NCBI GenBank assembly: GCA_017607445.1
Contig: JAEVHH010000001.1
Coordinates: 1,550,001-1,614,000, forward strand
Source: Histoplasma ohiense
Taxonomy: Eukaryota; Ascomycota; Eurotiomycetes; Onygenales; Ajellomycetaceae
Length of the DNA stretch: 64,000 bases
Direction: 5' to 3'
In this document: positions 13,069-24,755 of the stretch, piece by piece
Layout: each line of letters begins with the position of its first letter
Position numbering within the stretch: the first letter of the stretch is position 1
Notes under the pieces: generated by a model
The model's input: the letters and a program-made list of their open reading frames with translations, nothing else
Databases searched by the model: none
What the model was told of the DNA's origin: nothing
Made by a program: the position numbers and the translations under genes

Positions 13069-16000
13069 ATGGGATCCGCCAACGTTGAAATACGCACTCT
13101 GTCAGCTGAGGTTGATTATCTTAAGGAGAACAATCCGAACCAGCTATTTTGCATCCACCCACTATCCCCTGACGTCTCTCAGGGATGGCGCAACGTAACA
13201 ATGAAAGACTTGTCTGCCGCAACGGATTACATAGCAAGGTGGATTGAAGATAATGTGGCAGCTCGTTCAAGCTATGAGACATTGGCTTATATGGGAGCAA
13301 ACGATATACGCTACGCTGCTTTTATTCTTGCTTGTACCAAGGTCGGACACGTTGTAAGCAGGCTGTTCCCTAAATTCTATGCATATTGACAGATATAGCT
13401 CTAACAAATAGAGGGTAACTGATAATTCAGCCATTGCTTCTCTCTCCCCGAAATTCGCTTGAAGCATCACGTCACCTTCTCGCAAAGAGTGGATGTTTGA
13501 AGTTCGTCTACAGCGTGGAACGCGAGAGGCAAGTAAACGAACTCTGCGCAGCAGATTCCAGCATCCAGGCATGGATTGTCCCAGACCTTTGGGACGTTTT
13601 CAGCAATACTGAAGTCCTGCCGTATGAGGGGGTGAAACAATCCGAAGGAGTGGAGGACAACGTTGCCGCCATCATTCATAGTTCTGGGACGACAGGTAAG
13701 TTAGAAAATTGCAGATCTCGTTGCTTGTGAGTGACTGTATGCTCAGTGTTTAACGATGCATACCTAGGTTTGCCCAAGCTCGTTCCACTTACGCATGGAT
13801 ACGTCGCCGCACAGAAGGGGGTCCAAGTTATGCCTGCACCCCCTGGGCGAGTTGGCAGTGTTTACAGTGTCTGCGAACCCGGAAAACTGGCGTTTACAAT
13901 GAGTCCATTTTTCCACTTCATGGGTTTGCTTACGGTGATCGCTTCAGTTTCCGCCGCGACCCCGTTCGTATTAAGCCCGGAAAAGCCGATGACGGCCGAA
14001 TTACTCGCCACAATCGTGACAGAGACAAAATGCACTTCAGCGAGTCTTCCACCATCGTCATTAGAAGACCTTTATTCCTCCCAGGTAGGACGAGAAACGT
14101 TGTCTAAGTTTCATTACATCGCGTACGGAGGGGCGCCGCTGTCACCCGAGATTGGGGATGGGCTTTGCAAATTGACCCACCTGCAGACTGTTCTTGGGTC
14201 GAGCGAATGTGGTTTGGTTGCATCTCTGAAGGCAGAAGAGCGTGAAGATTGGGGATATTTTGAATGGAATCCCTTCTACGCGGCTGACATGCGGACCCAA
14301 GGGGATGGCACCTTCGAGTTAATTATTCCTCGCCAGTTGAATCGGCACGTCCACGGCGTTTTCCACACGTACCCGGACCTCACAGAATATCGAACCGGTG
14401 ACATTTTTACTCCGCACGCGCGGAAGCCAGGGCTATGGAGATATATTGGGCGTGGAGATGATGTGATTGTGCTCAGCAACGGAGAAAAATTTAATCCGAC
14501 ATCAATGGAAATTATTATCCAGGGACATCCCCTAGTGTCAAAAGCTGTTGTTATAGGCCAAGGGCGGTTCCAGGCAGCTCTCCTCTGTGAGCTAGATTGG
14601 GACAATTGGAAAGGAGATGAAGACGAATTCATTGAGGAAATCTGGCCAATAGTGCAGAAGGCGAACGAGGGTGCACCAGGACACGGCCGGCTAATGAAGT
14701 CAAAAATAGGTCTTTCGTCTCCTTCAAAACCTTTCAAAACGACACCGAAAGGAACTGTTCAACGACGGATAGTAACTGAGGACTACAGAGATGAAATTGA
14801 GTCATTATATTCCAAGTCTGACAACGAAGCGACGATCAGCATCTCCAAGGATGCAACTCCAAATGACATAATTGTGCAAGTGAAGGCTGTAGTTTCAACT
14901 CTACTTCCGTCACAGGAGATTGGAGACCATAGCGATATATTTTCTTTGGGCCTTGATTCCCTCCAATCACTGCAGCTCGGCCAGGTCTTGCAAAGTGCAG
15001 TCCGGGCGATTTGCCCACAGTTAAGTAACGATGCATTTTCCAGCAGGCAAATATACTCCCACCCTTCTGTGTCTGCCCTTTCACATTATATGTACGACCT
15101 CGTTCACGGGAAAGCCATGATAGACGAAGCAGGGGCCGGAGTGGAGGATGACAGCGCAAGATCTGCCAGGCTTCTGGCACTCGTACAGAAATACACTGCT
15201 GGCTTGGCCGAGAAGCATTCTATCATTCTTACTGGCTCCACCGGATCTCTCGGCAGCTACTTGCTGCACGAGCTCCTTCTCGATCCTAAAGTTGCCAAGG
15301 TATATTGTTTGAACCGTTCAGAAGACGCAGCAGAAAGACAAATCCAGAGTTTTCAGGGGAAGGGGTTGTCATCTTCTAACGCTTTCGCCTCCAGGGTTGA
15401 ATTTCTCCACGCAAAGTTTGGAGATGAACGCCTTGGGCTTGCCAATGACGTCTATGATCGGCTGCTTCAATCCGTCGATACAATAATTCACAATGCTTGG
15501 AAAGTGAATTTCAACCACCAAGTAGAAGCGTTCGAACAACCACATCTCGAAGGAGTCCGTCGACTTGTCGACTTTAGCATTGCCAGCACTCATCGCGCAC
15601 ATATTCACTTCATATCCTCCATCTCGACCGTTGAAGGGTGGAATACCACAAAACGTGGCACACATGTTCCGGAAGAAATATTTGAAGAGGCTGATGTCGT
15701 GATGCGTACCGGATATGGAGAATCTAAGCATGTTGGGGAACGAATTTGTGCTTTTGCTTCTTCCTATTGTGGTGTCCCAACCAGCATTCATCGTGTTGGT
15801 CAAATCGGAGGTCCGACAACAGAAAAAGGAATGTGGAACAAGCAAGAATGGTTCCCGTCCCTGGTTGCAACTTCAAAAACAATAAAACAGCTTCCCTCAT
15901 CCCTTGGAGGAATAACAGTGGACTGGATTCCAGTGGTGCGTTAGATAAACTCTCCACACTTTCCTTGATTTTTCACATTGCCCCGGCCCACCAGACGTTC

Positions 16001-16439
16001 ATATTTATGATAAGCCAGCTAACCCTTTTTCATATAGGACACCATCGCGGGGGTAATCATCGATATTATCCGATCAAGGAGACAAAATGAAGAGGAAGTC
16101 CGTTGCGCCGCCTTCCATCTCGTTAATCCAAGTCCTGCTGCCTGGGAATCCTTGATACCAGCCATCGAGAAACATTTCCCTGTCAAGATAGTTGATCCGC
16201 AAGAATGGATTACTAGTTTGGAAGAAATCACACACCCAACCCAGAGTGATCTGCAGGATAAGCCTGCATTGAAGATTCTTGACTTCTTTCGTGGTGCTTT
16301 TATTGGAGAAGGTGAAGGAATAACCAAGCCTCCGGTATTGGACACTCAAAGAACACAGGAGGCAAGCGTGACGATGCAACGGCTTAAGCCAATTGATCAC
16401 GATATTTTGAATACCTGGATGTTGCAATGGAAGTTCTGA
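13069..16439 (+). CDS. NRPS-like adenylate-forming reductase (A-T-R)
   Basis: Four exons: 13069-13353, 13431-13695, 13768-15935 and 16038-16439, giving 1039 residues. The adenylation domain (about 20-540) shows the phosphate-binding SSGTTGLPK (179-187, formed across an intron), YGGAPLS (303-309), LGSSECG, YRTGDIF (391-397) and NGEKFNP (421-427). A carrier domain follows with LGLDSLQS, where Ser581 would take phosphopantetheine. A thioester-reductase domain begins with TGSTGSLG (672-679, NADPH binding) and has the YGESK catalytic pair Tyr833/Lys837. Known enzymes of this layout activate a carboxylic acid with ATP, load it on the carrier and release it reductively as aldehyde or alcohol. There is no condensation domain, so it is not a peptide synthetase. 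The substrate is unknown. The nearest neighbours, a dehydrogenase 4 kb away and HRD3, do not form an obvious biosynthetic cluster. Confidence 0.92.
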
Positions 16440-17085
16440 GATCGGTTGTAATAACTGAAGTGGAAGGTTGATTCCATGAACGCTAAGTGGTTATTATTTA
16501 TCCTGCCAACTCTTGTAAATCCATAGATTTTGGCAGATGGGATGATTTCTGGAGGGATAGCATCAGGCTTTAATTGGAAATCCGACATCTTGTATTAAAC
16601 AAGCAATTTCTAGAAAATTGAGCATTCTTATTCTTCCTCAGGGATGAGGGCCCGAATCGGTTTGCCGGATTTAGTTTTAGATCAATGACTTTTGTCACTT
16701 GGGCAGCGATAGGACCAGTCTCGATCCCAATATCGTGTGCATTATATAAACTGGATAGATAATAGTGTATTGTTCCTTCAAACTGAAAAGACGTTGTTTT
16801 GGGGAGATCAAACAGAACGAATTTGCGACGACTTTGATATTGAGGTCGGGACTAACAGGGCGAGCCAATCAAAGCTTCCGCCGCCGTCTGAGTTAACCAC
16901 TAGTTATAGTTTATGTGGCTCAAAGGATCTCCCAGGCTGTGTTCAGAGCTTGCTGTATCGTCAATATAACAACTTTTGGAATACATTTTCGCTTTCTCAC
17001 GATCACAGCTGATTTCCTTTAGCCGGCGGTGTGAGTCGCAATGATACGCACGCAACCTTAAACTCATTCCTTCGTGACTGCAGGC
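16440..17085. other. intergenic region between NRPS-like gene and HRD3
   Basis: No gene is visible in these 646 bases. They hold the 3' flank of the reductase and the promoter of HRD3. A pyrimidine-rich TCCCCCCC stretch close to 17137 lies just downstream, inside HRD3 intron 1. Confidence 0.55.
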
Positions 17086-19998
17086 ATGATGAAGCGACCT
17101 TGGAGGTGGCATTTACTGCCAACAGCACTTCGTTAGTCCCCCCCCTTCCGCCTCCTTCCCCCACATATTCTTTTGTCGCAAATTATGACGCTGATATGTC
17201 TTCTTAGTATTACTACAGGTATTGGCCATACATGCTCAGGATGAGCGTGCAGGAGCCCGAGTGACTTCAGATATTAGTCCTACCTCTCCGACTCCAGAAA
17301 CCACACTTCCACATGGGCTTGGGCTAAGGCCTGATCAGAAGAAGAGAAATGCTGAAGCCAGGGGTGAGTTTGTATTTACGGAGAATGCGCGATATTGTGG
17401 GAGAATCTGAACGAGTTAATGATATTTTTCTGTATAATGTATAATTTCATTTTAGGCCAGCAAGCTGTTGATTCAGCGCGGGATATTCTCCATACTCTGA
17501 AAATACCTGTCAAAAGACGTGACCGGCCTTCGGGTTTCCTTGGACATGCAATATACTATGCGAAGGAGGCATTTTATTTATTATTCATGAATAGTCCGTC
17601 CGTAAACGTCAACACACAACGCGCGGATAAACTATCCCCTCAGCTTAAGCAGGCGGTGTCACTGCTTCAAGAAGCCGCGAGCCAAGACAACCCGGACGCA
17701 TTGTTTCTTCTAGCAGAAATGAACTTTTACGGGAATTTTACGCATCCACGAAATTACCCCAAGGCATTTGAGTTGTATAAATCACTTGCCACGCTGGAAG
17801 GCAATAGCACTGCGCAGTACATGGTTGGGTTTATGTATGCGACAGGGATAGGGGGGGCGGTTGAACGACATCAAGGCAAAGCGTTGTTATATCATACGTT
17901 TGCGGCTATGGGAGGTAACATAAGATCTCAAATGACTGTCGCGTTTCGCCGGTATCTAGGTATCGGAACACCTCGCGATTGTGACCAAGCGGCGTATTAC
18001 TATAAAAAAGTAGCCGACCAAGCAATGACTTATTATAGATCAGGCCCACCCGGCGGCCAAATTCTGGCTAGAGAGTCATATCGCTGGCCTGATGATGAAG
18101 GTGGTGTGTACGGCGAGGGCGCAAGCGTCTCGAGCTCCGGTCCAAACGCAAATAAGGAGTCCCATCATTCAGGTTCTGATTCAAACCTTGAAGATGTGTT
18201 GGAATATTTGGATCTCTTATCGAAAAAAGGTGACGTGAAGGCCACTTTTACGTTGGGGAAGATGCATTATGATGGCTCAAGAAACTTGAAGAGAAATATG
18301 AGGAAAGCCATGAAATATTTTGGGTTGGTTGCCAAGAAATTCTGGACAAACGACGGCAAAATTGTCTCCAACTACTCCGTGGGAATTGAAAAGACCGCCG
18401 CTAAGGCGGCCGCACATATTGGACTCATGTTCTTGCGCGGGGAAGGGGTTGATCAACATTTCGCGAAGGCGCTTACTTGGTTCCAGCGAGGCAGGGCGCT
18501 TGGAGATCCGATGTGCCAGCACTACATAGGCATAATGTATTTGGATGGATATGGTGTACCTCAAGACGTTATGAAAGCAGCGTCTTATTTCAAGGCTGCA
18601 GCGGAGCAAGACTTTCCGGCTTCTGAAACCAAACTCGGGGCGTTATTCCTTGACCAAGGCGATGTTGCCACCGCAACTCGATACTTTGAGCTAGCTGCTC
18701 GATACCGTTGGATCGAAGCATTCTATTATCTTGCTGAAATCGCTGACCAAGGGATAGGAAAAGATCGCCACTGTGGTATGGCGACAGCGTACTACAAAAT
18801 GGTGGCTGAAGAAGCAGAGGTCATCCATTCCTCATTCCACGAGGCGAATACGGCTTACGAAAATGACGATAAAGAAACCGCATTGGTTGCATCGATGATG
18901 GCTGCAGAACAGGGGTACGAGAGTGCCCAGACAAATGTGGCCTTCTTGCTGGATGAGCAGCGATCGGTTCTGCCACTTGATTATATTATGCGCCGACCCC
19001 AGAATCGCCGGCCATCTGTACTCCGAAATGCTGCTTTGGCGCTTATATACTGGACTCGTTCCGCAAGGCAATCAAACTTGGATTCCCTTGTGAAAATGGG
19101 TGATTACTATTTCCACGGCTATGGAACGCCGCGCGAGGTTGAAAATGCCTTTACCTGTTACCATTCGGCTGCGGAGGGCTATCACAGTGCCCAGGCGCTG
19201 TGGAATCTAGGCTGGATGCATGAGAACGGTTATGCTACCGAGCAGGATTTCCATATGGCGAAGAGATTCTACGATCTAGCCCTTGAAACGAACGATGAAG
19301 CTTATTTGCCAGTCAAGCTTAGTCTAATCAAGTTACGGATAAGGAGTTTCTGGAATCGAATTACGCGGGGAAAAGCTAATCCAATCCGACCAGAGCCAGG
19401 TCAGTTGTAGTCTATCGATATTCATCCTCTGTGTTTGTTTCCAGGAAAATTTTTTGCTCGATCTCCGCTAACGAAACTTCTCCTCCCTCTAGACGCAAAA
19501 CTCCACCGATCATTGAAGGAATGGATTAAAGCTTTCAACACTTACAACGAAGAGGATGATAAAGAATTCAACCAACACAAATCAAAACACCCATCTGATC
19601 CCGATGCACCAGATAATATCCTTTCTGAAGACGGCGCCGCAACGGATGACAGGGGAGAGCCTACCAGACGTAATCATGATAGTACCTACTATGACGAGTT
19701 CGATATGGATATCGATGATGATATTTTTGATAGCCTTGTAATCCTCGCACTGGCAGCTACTTTAATCGTTCTCGTGTATGTGCGACAGCGACGAGGGCTT
19801 CGAGGCGTTGGCCAGATAGATGGCAATGCTGTGCGTGATGGAGCTAGAGTTGGAAATGACGCGGGACGGCCCATTGATAATCCCGCGGCTCCTGGCGACG
19901 CGGCTGCTGACCCGCAAAGGGAACAAGATAGAGGTCTCTTCCCCGGACCTGGCGATCCTGATTTCGCGGCCTGGGTTGCTGGCGGGGTTGGTCATTAG
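17086..19998 (+). CDS. HRD3: Hrd3/SEL1L, ERAD ubiquitin-ligase adaptor with Sel1 repeats
   Basis: Four exons: 17086-17131, 17208-17363, 17456-19399 and 19493-19998, giving 883 residues. The first junction, GTTAGT to TTCTTAG, builds a signal peptide of about 26 residues (basic start, then LLPTALLLLQVLAIHA). The body carries a long array of Sel1/TPR-like repeats, for example ALFLLAEMNFYG, AQYMVGFMYATGIGG, AHIGLMFLRGEGV, HYIGIMYLDGYGV and WNLGWMHENGYA. An acidic stretch and one membrane segment (about 796-812, LVILALAATLIVLVYV) close the protein. In known fungi Hrd3 sits in the ER membrane, receives misfolded lumenal glycoproteins and stabilises the Hrd1 ligase. An alternative 3' splice site 48 nt upstream, at 19445, would insert 16 residues in frame; the distal site is chosen because CTAAC at 19468-19472 is a well-placed branch point. 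Confidence 0.92.
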
Positions 19999-20485
19999 CT
20001 GCAGGACTCAAGCGAAACAGCCTGCGGTCCTTCGGAGTTAGATCTCCTTTATGTAATCAATTTAAATCAATTAGTTATTCTTCATCATATCATTTCATGT
20101 TATTACTCTTCTAGTTATGTGTAGTTACATGCTCCGTATTATATTTACTAGTTAACTAAAAATTATCTGAAGGGGTTTTCTGGGTGGTGTTATAACCCAT
20201 GTTACTATGTATGTTGGCTCAGCATCAGCTGGAGGAGGTTCGGTCCAGCCTGCAACCGATTTTTTGAGAACATCGCCGACCTTGGAGGCGGCGAAGTCAG
20301 GTCTCAGTGACTTGTCTTGGTGCCGCAGAGAGCATTGCAGTAGCACCATCTTTCAGGGCAGTGCCAACAACCTTCTTAGCGAGGAACTTGATACAAACGG
20401 AGGATGACAGCTGCACAAGGCGAAGCGAGGAAGACTCAGATGGAGATGACCAAGCTATGGAAAATGGTAAGTGAAGATCTTGGTG
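19999..20485. other. intergenic region between convergent genes
   Basis: This 487-base stretch separates the 3' end of HRD3 from the 3' end of the DUF7924-type gene. It is AT-rich directly after HRD3. A TCCGTATTATAT word near 20132 resembles the ends of other dispersed fragments in the window. No gene is seen. Confidence 0.5.
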
Positions 20486-22208
20486 CTATTGCTTCTTCCT
20501 TGGCTTTTTGAATACTTGTGTTTGTTCAGCGAAGGAGGTGGTCGGTGTAACACCTGATGAGTCAATATAGCCCAGCTGACTTGGCTCGCTGTCCTCATTG
20601 TCGAGTGCGAGCACTGATTCGGCGTTGGATTGTTGGGAGTATTGAAGTTCCGACTGTGAGATGTCAAAATCCACATCAGGGGGTATCTGATCAATTGCTG
20701 AGCATATCTTTTTTAAATGAGTTGGCATCCATATATCATAGATATTCCTTGTGAACTTGTACGCCGTCCATTTCTCTTTGCCATCCAAAGCTGTAAAATC
20801 AAACTTGTGGATTGGGTGGCGGTAGATATTTATCTTCTCTTCTTCAAGAATAGCATAGTGACCGTAGATCCTTACTGCTGTGTGATCATGTGAGATTGAG
20901 AAAGCAAGGATCTCTCGATTAACCTCCTGTTCACACTTCACAAGCTTAAATAGCTCAATGATAGCTCTCACTGCAATGGCGGTGCTGTGGGAATTCTGCC
21001 GATCTGCAATATCAAGTGCTGCCGCACCACACTTAACCTCACAAGTTAGGAATGGGAAGTACAGATAGTATGTCGCCATAAAGTATGATGTGTCTGTCAG
21101 ATTGCCGACAAAAGGCTGAAGCCTCCGCAACTGTGCATCTGTGAATGCCTCACGTCCAAAGCCCACAGAATAATCAGGTTGCGGACGCGGTTTTGTTATG
21201 GGAACTGAGTTATCCCAGCCTTCATTGACACTTTCAACCAAGACCTTGAGATGTCTCGCGCCGTATATGGCTAGAGTTTGTGCTGAAGGGACAATCAACC
21301 GAGAAACGTCTTGAATAACCTTGGCTTCATTTCGATTCTGTATCATTTCACAAAGCTTATCAAATATACCACCTTCAAATAGTGAATCTTCAGGGATTGT
21401 TTGCTCTAGCTCGAGTAAGCGTTGACAAAGATCTTTGCTTCCATTGGTTATACCTAGCTCCGATTTCCTCATGAAGATACCTTTAGTTTGAAGCAGGACT
21501 TCATAGCGCGGGTTCTTGTATTGAGCATTCTTTTCTTCCCTTGACTTTTGATCGCTGGGTGTGGTAGAGCTGGCGACAGAACTAGATTCCGACTGTTTGC
21601 GGCGAAGAGAAGATGTCGATTTCTTTCGTGGAAGGAGATGGCTCATGTTGTACCCTTCATGGAAGTATTCGTTAGGCCAGAATCCGCTCTGCGTCCACCA
21701 ATGGATAGGATTAATCTTGTTCTCGTAGACGCCGCGTGCGGCTTTCTGTTCAAGTGCGTGCCCAGCGGTAGATGTTCGAGGTCGCTTTTGAAATTGGTTG
21801 GTTGGAATGCAGAACGGGACTTCCGTTTCTTGGAGTCTCTTCCGCTTTAGGCCTTCAGTTTGCAGAGAGGAAGACGGATTTTGCTGTGATTTGGCTTTCA
21901 GTTAGTTTCGTAGAGTAGGAGGGGTAAAGGAACATACCTTCTTCCTGAGTGTGTCACCACTTGGAGAGGAATAAGGGTGGTTTTGTTGCGCGTTTCCGCC
22001 CCAAGACAGAGATTTCTGATCCAGGCGTGCGCTTCGGCGGACAGGTCTCCGTGGTTGGTTTTTCTCAACGCCTCGAGGCTGCTTCCCTATCAACGAATGG
22101 TCAGTTAAAGGCGGCTGGCCGTAGCATGGGTGGCTCACCTTGCGCTATCGTTCTGATGTTTGGCTTCGCTTGACGTTTGACGTCCGATACTTCTTGACGT
22201 GGGGCCAT
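20486..22208 (-). CDS. DUF7924-type protein with PD-(D/E)XK-like residues
   Basis: Three exons on the minus strand: 22208-22139, 22086-21938 and 21883-20486, giving 538 residues. The N-terminal 150 residues are basic and disordered. The segment INPIHWWTQSGFWPNEYF followed by MSHLLPRKKS is the signature I associate with the large fungal DUF7924 family, which is often multicopy in Onygenales. The folded part (about 200-480) contains a Pro-Asp pair at 309-310 (KPRPQPDYSVGF) and, after a helix-strand stretch, FLTCEVKCGA with Glu355-X-Lys357. That spacing and the strand context resemble the active site of PD-(D/E)XK nucleases. Function is unknown; a nuclease role is inference only. The full-length open frame, standard introns and intact ATG argue against a pseudogene. 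Confidence 0.75.
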
Positions 22209-22965
22209 GTTGATTGAAAAGGAGAGGGGTAAGAACTCATTTTATGTTGCAGATGAACTGCGTCTGCACGGCGTTTACAGATGACAGGGTGTTGACCGGT
22301 GTGGTCACAACACTCATTTATGCACTAATCTTAAAATGGAATAAAAAAGTGGACAGTTTCCCCTTCCCCCAAGCCAGGGAAGCAATAACTATCACAATTG
22401 ACCATCCGCTCTGACTTTAGGACCGCTTCGGCTGCTGGTCGCTCTTCTGGCTATAATGCCATCATTTGACACATCAATTCTAAAAGAGGCCATTTCCTCC
22501 CTGTCAAACTCATCTACTCTCCATTCCCACTGATTAGTACTTCTGCACGCCTTCCTCAATGCTTCATCAATTGGAGGCCACACATCCCAGTATTCTTTTG
22601 AGCATCCAACATGGTTGAATGATTGACTCCATTCATCCCATTGCTCCCACTAGCTTAAGAGCATTCATTGGTCCCAGCACATCAATTTGCTGGAATTAGT
22701 AGCCTATATTGGTGAAGCCAATCAGTCAATCAGTTAGGGGGTTTAAAATAGAGTTCAATATCATGTGATGAGGCTAATGAGGTTGTGACCTCAGGTTCCT
22801 TATCTTATCAGCCACCAGTTTGCATTCATGTAACTTCAAGTCAATGTTGAATTGTGATGTTTACGCAGTAGCAACATTCAGCATATGATTCTGAAACCTT
22901 AACTAGTGGGTATCAGAATTAGTATATGCGAACTATTGGGTCGAAGCCCGGTTTGAAAACACAAT
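22209..22965. other. divergent intergenic region
   Basis: A 757-base spacer between the DUF7924-type gene (-) and SFR1 (+), so both promoters should lie here. It is AT-rich with no recognisable gene. A GGGTCGAAGCCC word near 22938 faintly resembles a tRNA T-arm but no tRNA fold surrounds it. Confidence 0.5.
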
Positions 22966-23894
22966 ATGTCATTCCAAGCAGCCAAACGCCGTCGGCTTGA
23001 CCAAGCAACATCCACGCTTTCCAAGCCATTCAAATCTCCGCTCCGCAAACAAGTCCAAAACACATCTGCAGAATACGGTGTAGAGAAACCAGACAGCTTA
23101 ATAAAATCAGAAGCGCCGATTAAAGCCGCTGCTGCTCACACAACTACCCCCAGCAACACACAAACAACACAGAGCATCATTAACAGCCCGTGCACCCCAT
23201 CCGCGGTGATTAAAAGACCCACCACAATCCCACCAACCGCGCCACCTGCCAGCGCTTCCACCATATCATCGACACCATCACCAAGCGCATCTCATGAACT
23301 CGTCACTCTCCAGAAGCAGCACTCTGCCCTGACCACCCGCCTTGCAAAACTACGCAGGGAACTTGATCTCGCTACACAGGCGCTAAAGTTCGAGCAGTCC
23401 GGGCAAGATGCGGAGCTTGAAATTCTGATTGCCAAGTGGAAGAGGGTGAGCCGGGAGGCGGCGGAGGAACTGTTTGTTGGAGCAGAAGAGAGGGTGAAAA
23501 GGATGGGCGGCGTTAAAGGTTGGAGAGAGAATATGAGAAAGGCCCAGGAGAGGAGGGCGGGGTGGGATTACGATGACCAAAATGTTGGGAGTGATGTGGA
23601 GGAGGCTGAGAGAGGGAGGGCAGAGATCGAGGGTGAGATCAAGGTTCACGAGGGTACGAGTGCGAGCAAGAATGGAAATAGAGGCAGAAACGGGGAAAGC
23701 GATGAGGATGAGGTTTGCTTGATCATTTGCCCCTTTAAGTGATTTTCTTCTTGCCTTGTATTAATTGTATTTTTTTTCTACTTCCCACTGACTTTTGCCT
23801 CACACAGAGTTTTACCATGGATATGATGCTAAAGAGCTTGAATATCGAGCTTGATATCATAGGATTCGACGCAGATACCCAACAATGGATTTAA
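22966..23894 (+). CDS. SFR1: Swi5-dependent recombination factor Sfr1/Mei5
   Basis: Two exons, 22966-23712 and 23808-23894, giving 277 residues. The N-terminus is basic and disordered, starting FQAAKRRRLDQ and then KPFKSPLRKQ, a motif known from Sfr1/Mei5 proteins. A Thr/Pro/Ser-rich linker follows. From about 110 to 160 there is a coiled coil (LVTLQKQHSALTTRLAKLRR) leading into the Mei5 core: LEILIAKWKRVSREAAEELF and VKRMGGVKGWRENM. The second exon supplies the conserved end MDMMLKSLNIELDIIGFD, which confirms the splice. In yeasts Sfr1 binds Swi5, and the complex stabilises Rad51/Dmc1 filaments during homologous recombination and meiosis in the nucleus. Length and architecture are normal for filamentous fungi. 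Confidence 0.9.
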
Positions 23895-24755
23895 GGCCAA
23901 GTGTGGAGCATATACTGGGAGAGCAAAGACATAAAAAATAGTGACAGAAAATAATTATTTATATATAATTATTCAGTTCCGTGATGCGCAGATTTAGTAA
24001 CTGTCTAAGTAAAGTATGTACACAGTTTCTCTCCGTCCCAAATAATGAAATATATTGAAATTCGTTGATACTCTCGACAAATTAGTAGTTGTATTAGGAT
24101 ATCCTTTGTCTTGTCAATTTGGAAGATAAGGAAATCAGGAGAGGAACTGTAAGTCCAAAATAAGCAGGGTATACAGTGAGAATCGATACGTTTGCTCTCT
24201 ACAAAATGTTAGGAGCGCAAGTTCTCAGCTGTCCTATTGTAAGAGCCGTAAGCTACCTTTCTAGAGGAACCACCAGCGGTCTTTCCGCGGATACTGCAGA
24301 AAATATTCCAGGTCCGAGGGCCACGGCCATCAGCTTCAATAGCCCCTTCAATTTGATAGCTAATGAGGACAATCAAAAGGAGTTGAGAAGTACGTGTTAG
24401 CTACTAATGATTTAACTAACCTACTCTGGACACTATTAACTCTACGGGAGAAGCCGAGGCTATGATGTATAACGGTCCTTTTTAAATCCACAAACGATAT
24501 CTAACTATAATCCTCTTGTAATATATGCTAGTACAGCCTGTAGTGCCTTGAGAAAATATAAAGAACAAGAAAATGAAAAATGAAAAATGACAAATCGCCG
24601 AAGTGGAAACAATTAAACCATGCTCGTTACCCATTAGACGCCGCATCAATTCATGCAGTCATAAACATTCGAAAAGATAATCCCCCTTATATCATAACCT
24701 CCAGAAGAGCATCCCATATGTGAAACTTTTCGTAAGTATTTTCTTTCTTATTAAC
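23895..24755. other. intergenic region between convergent genes
   Basis: An AT-rich 861-base spacer between SFR1 (+) and the kelch/BTB gene (-). A 74-codon open frame at 24176-24400 has no recognisable motif. CTCCGTCCCAAATAAT at 24031-24046 resembles the terminal repeat of Tc1/mariner-derived miniature elements but no matching opposite end was found. No gene is supported. Confidence 0.5.

Noticed and set aside
22930..22950. GGGTCGAAGCCC resembling a tRNA T-arm
   Set aside because: No acceptor stem, anticodon arm or A box could be fitted around it.
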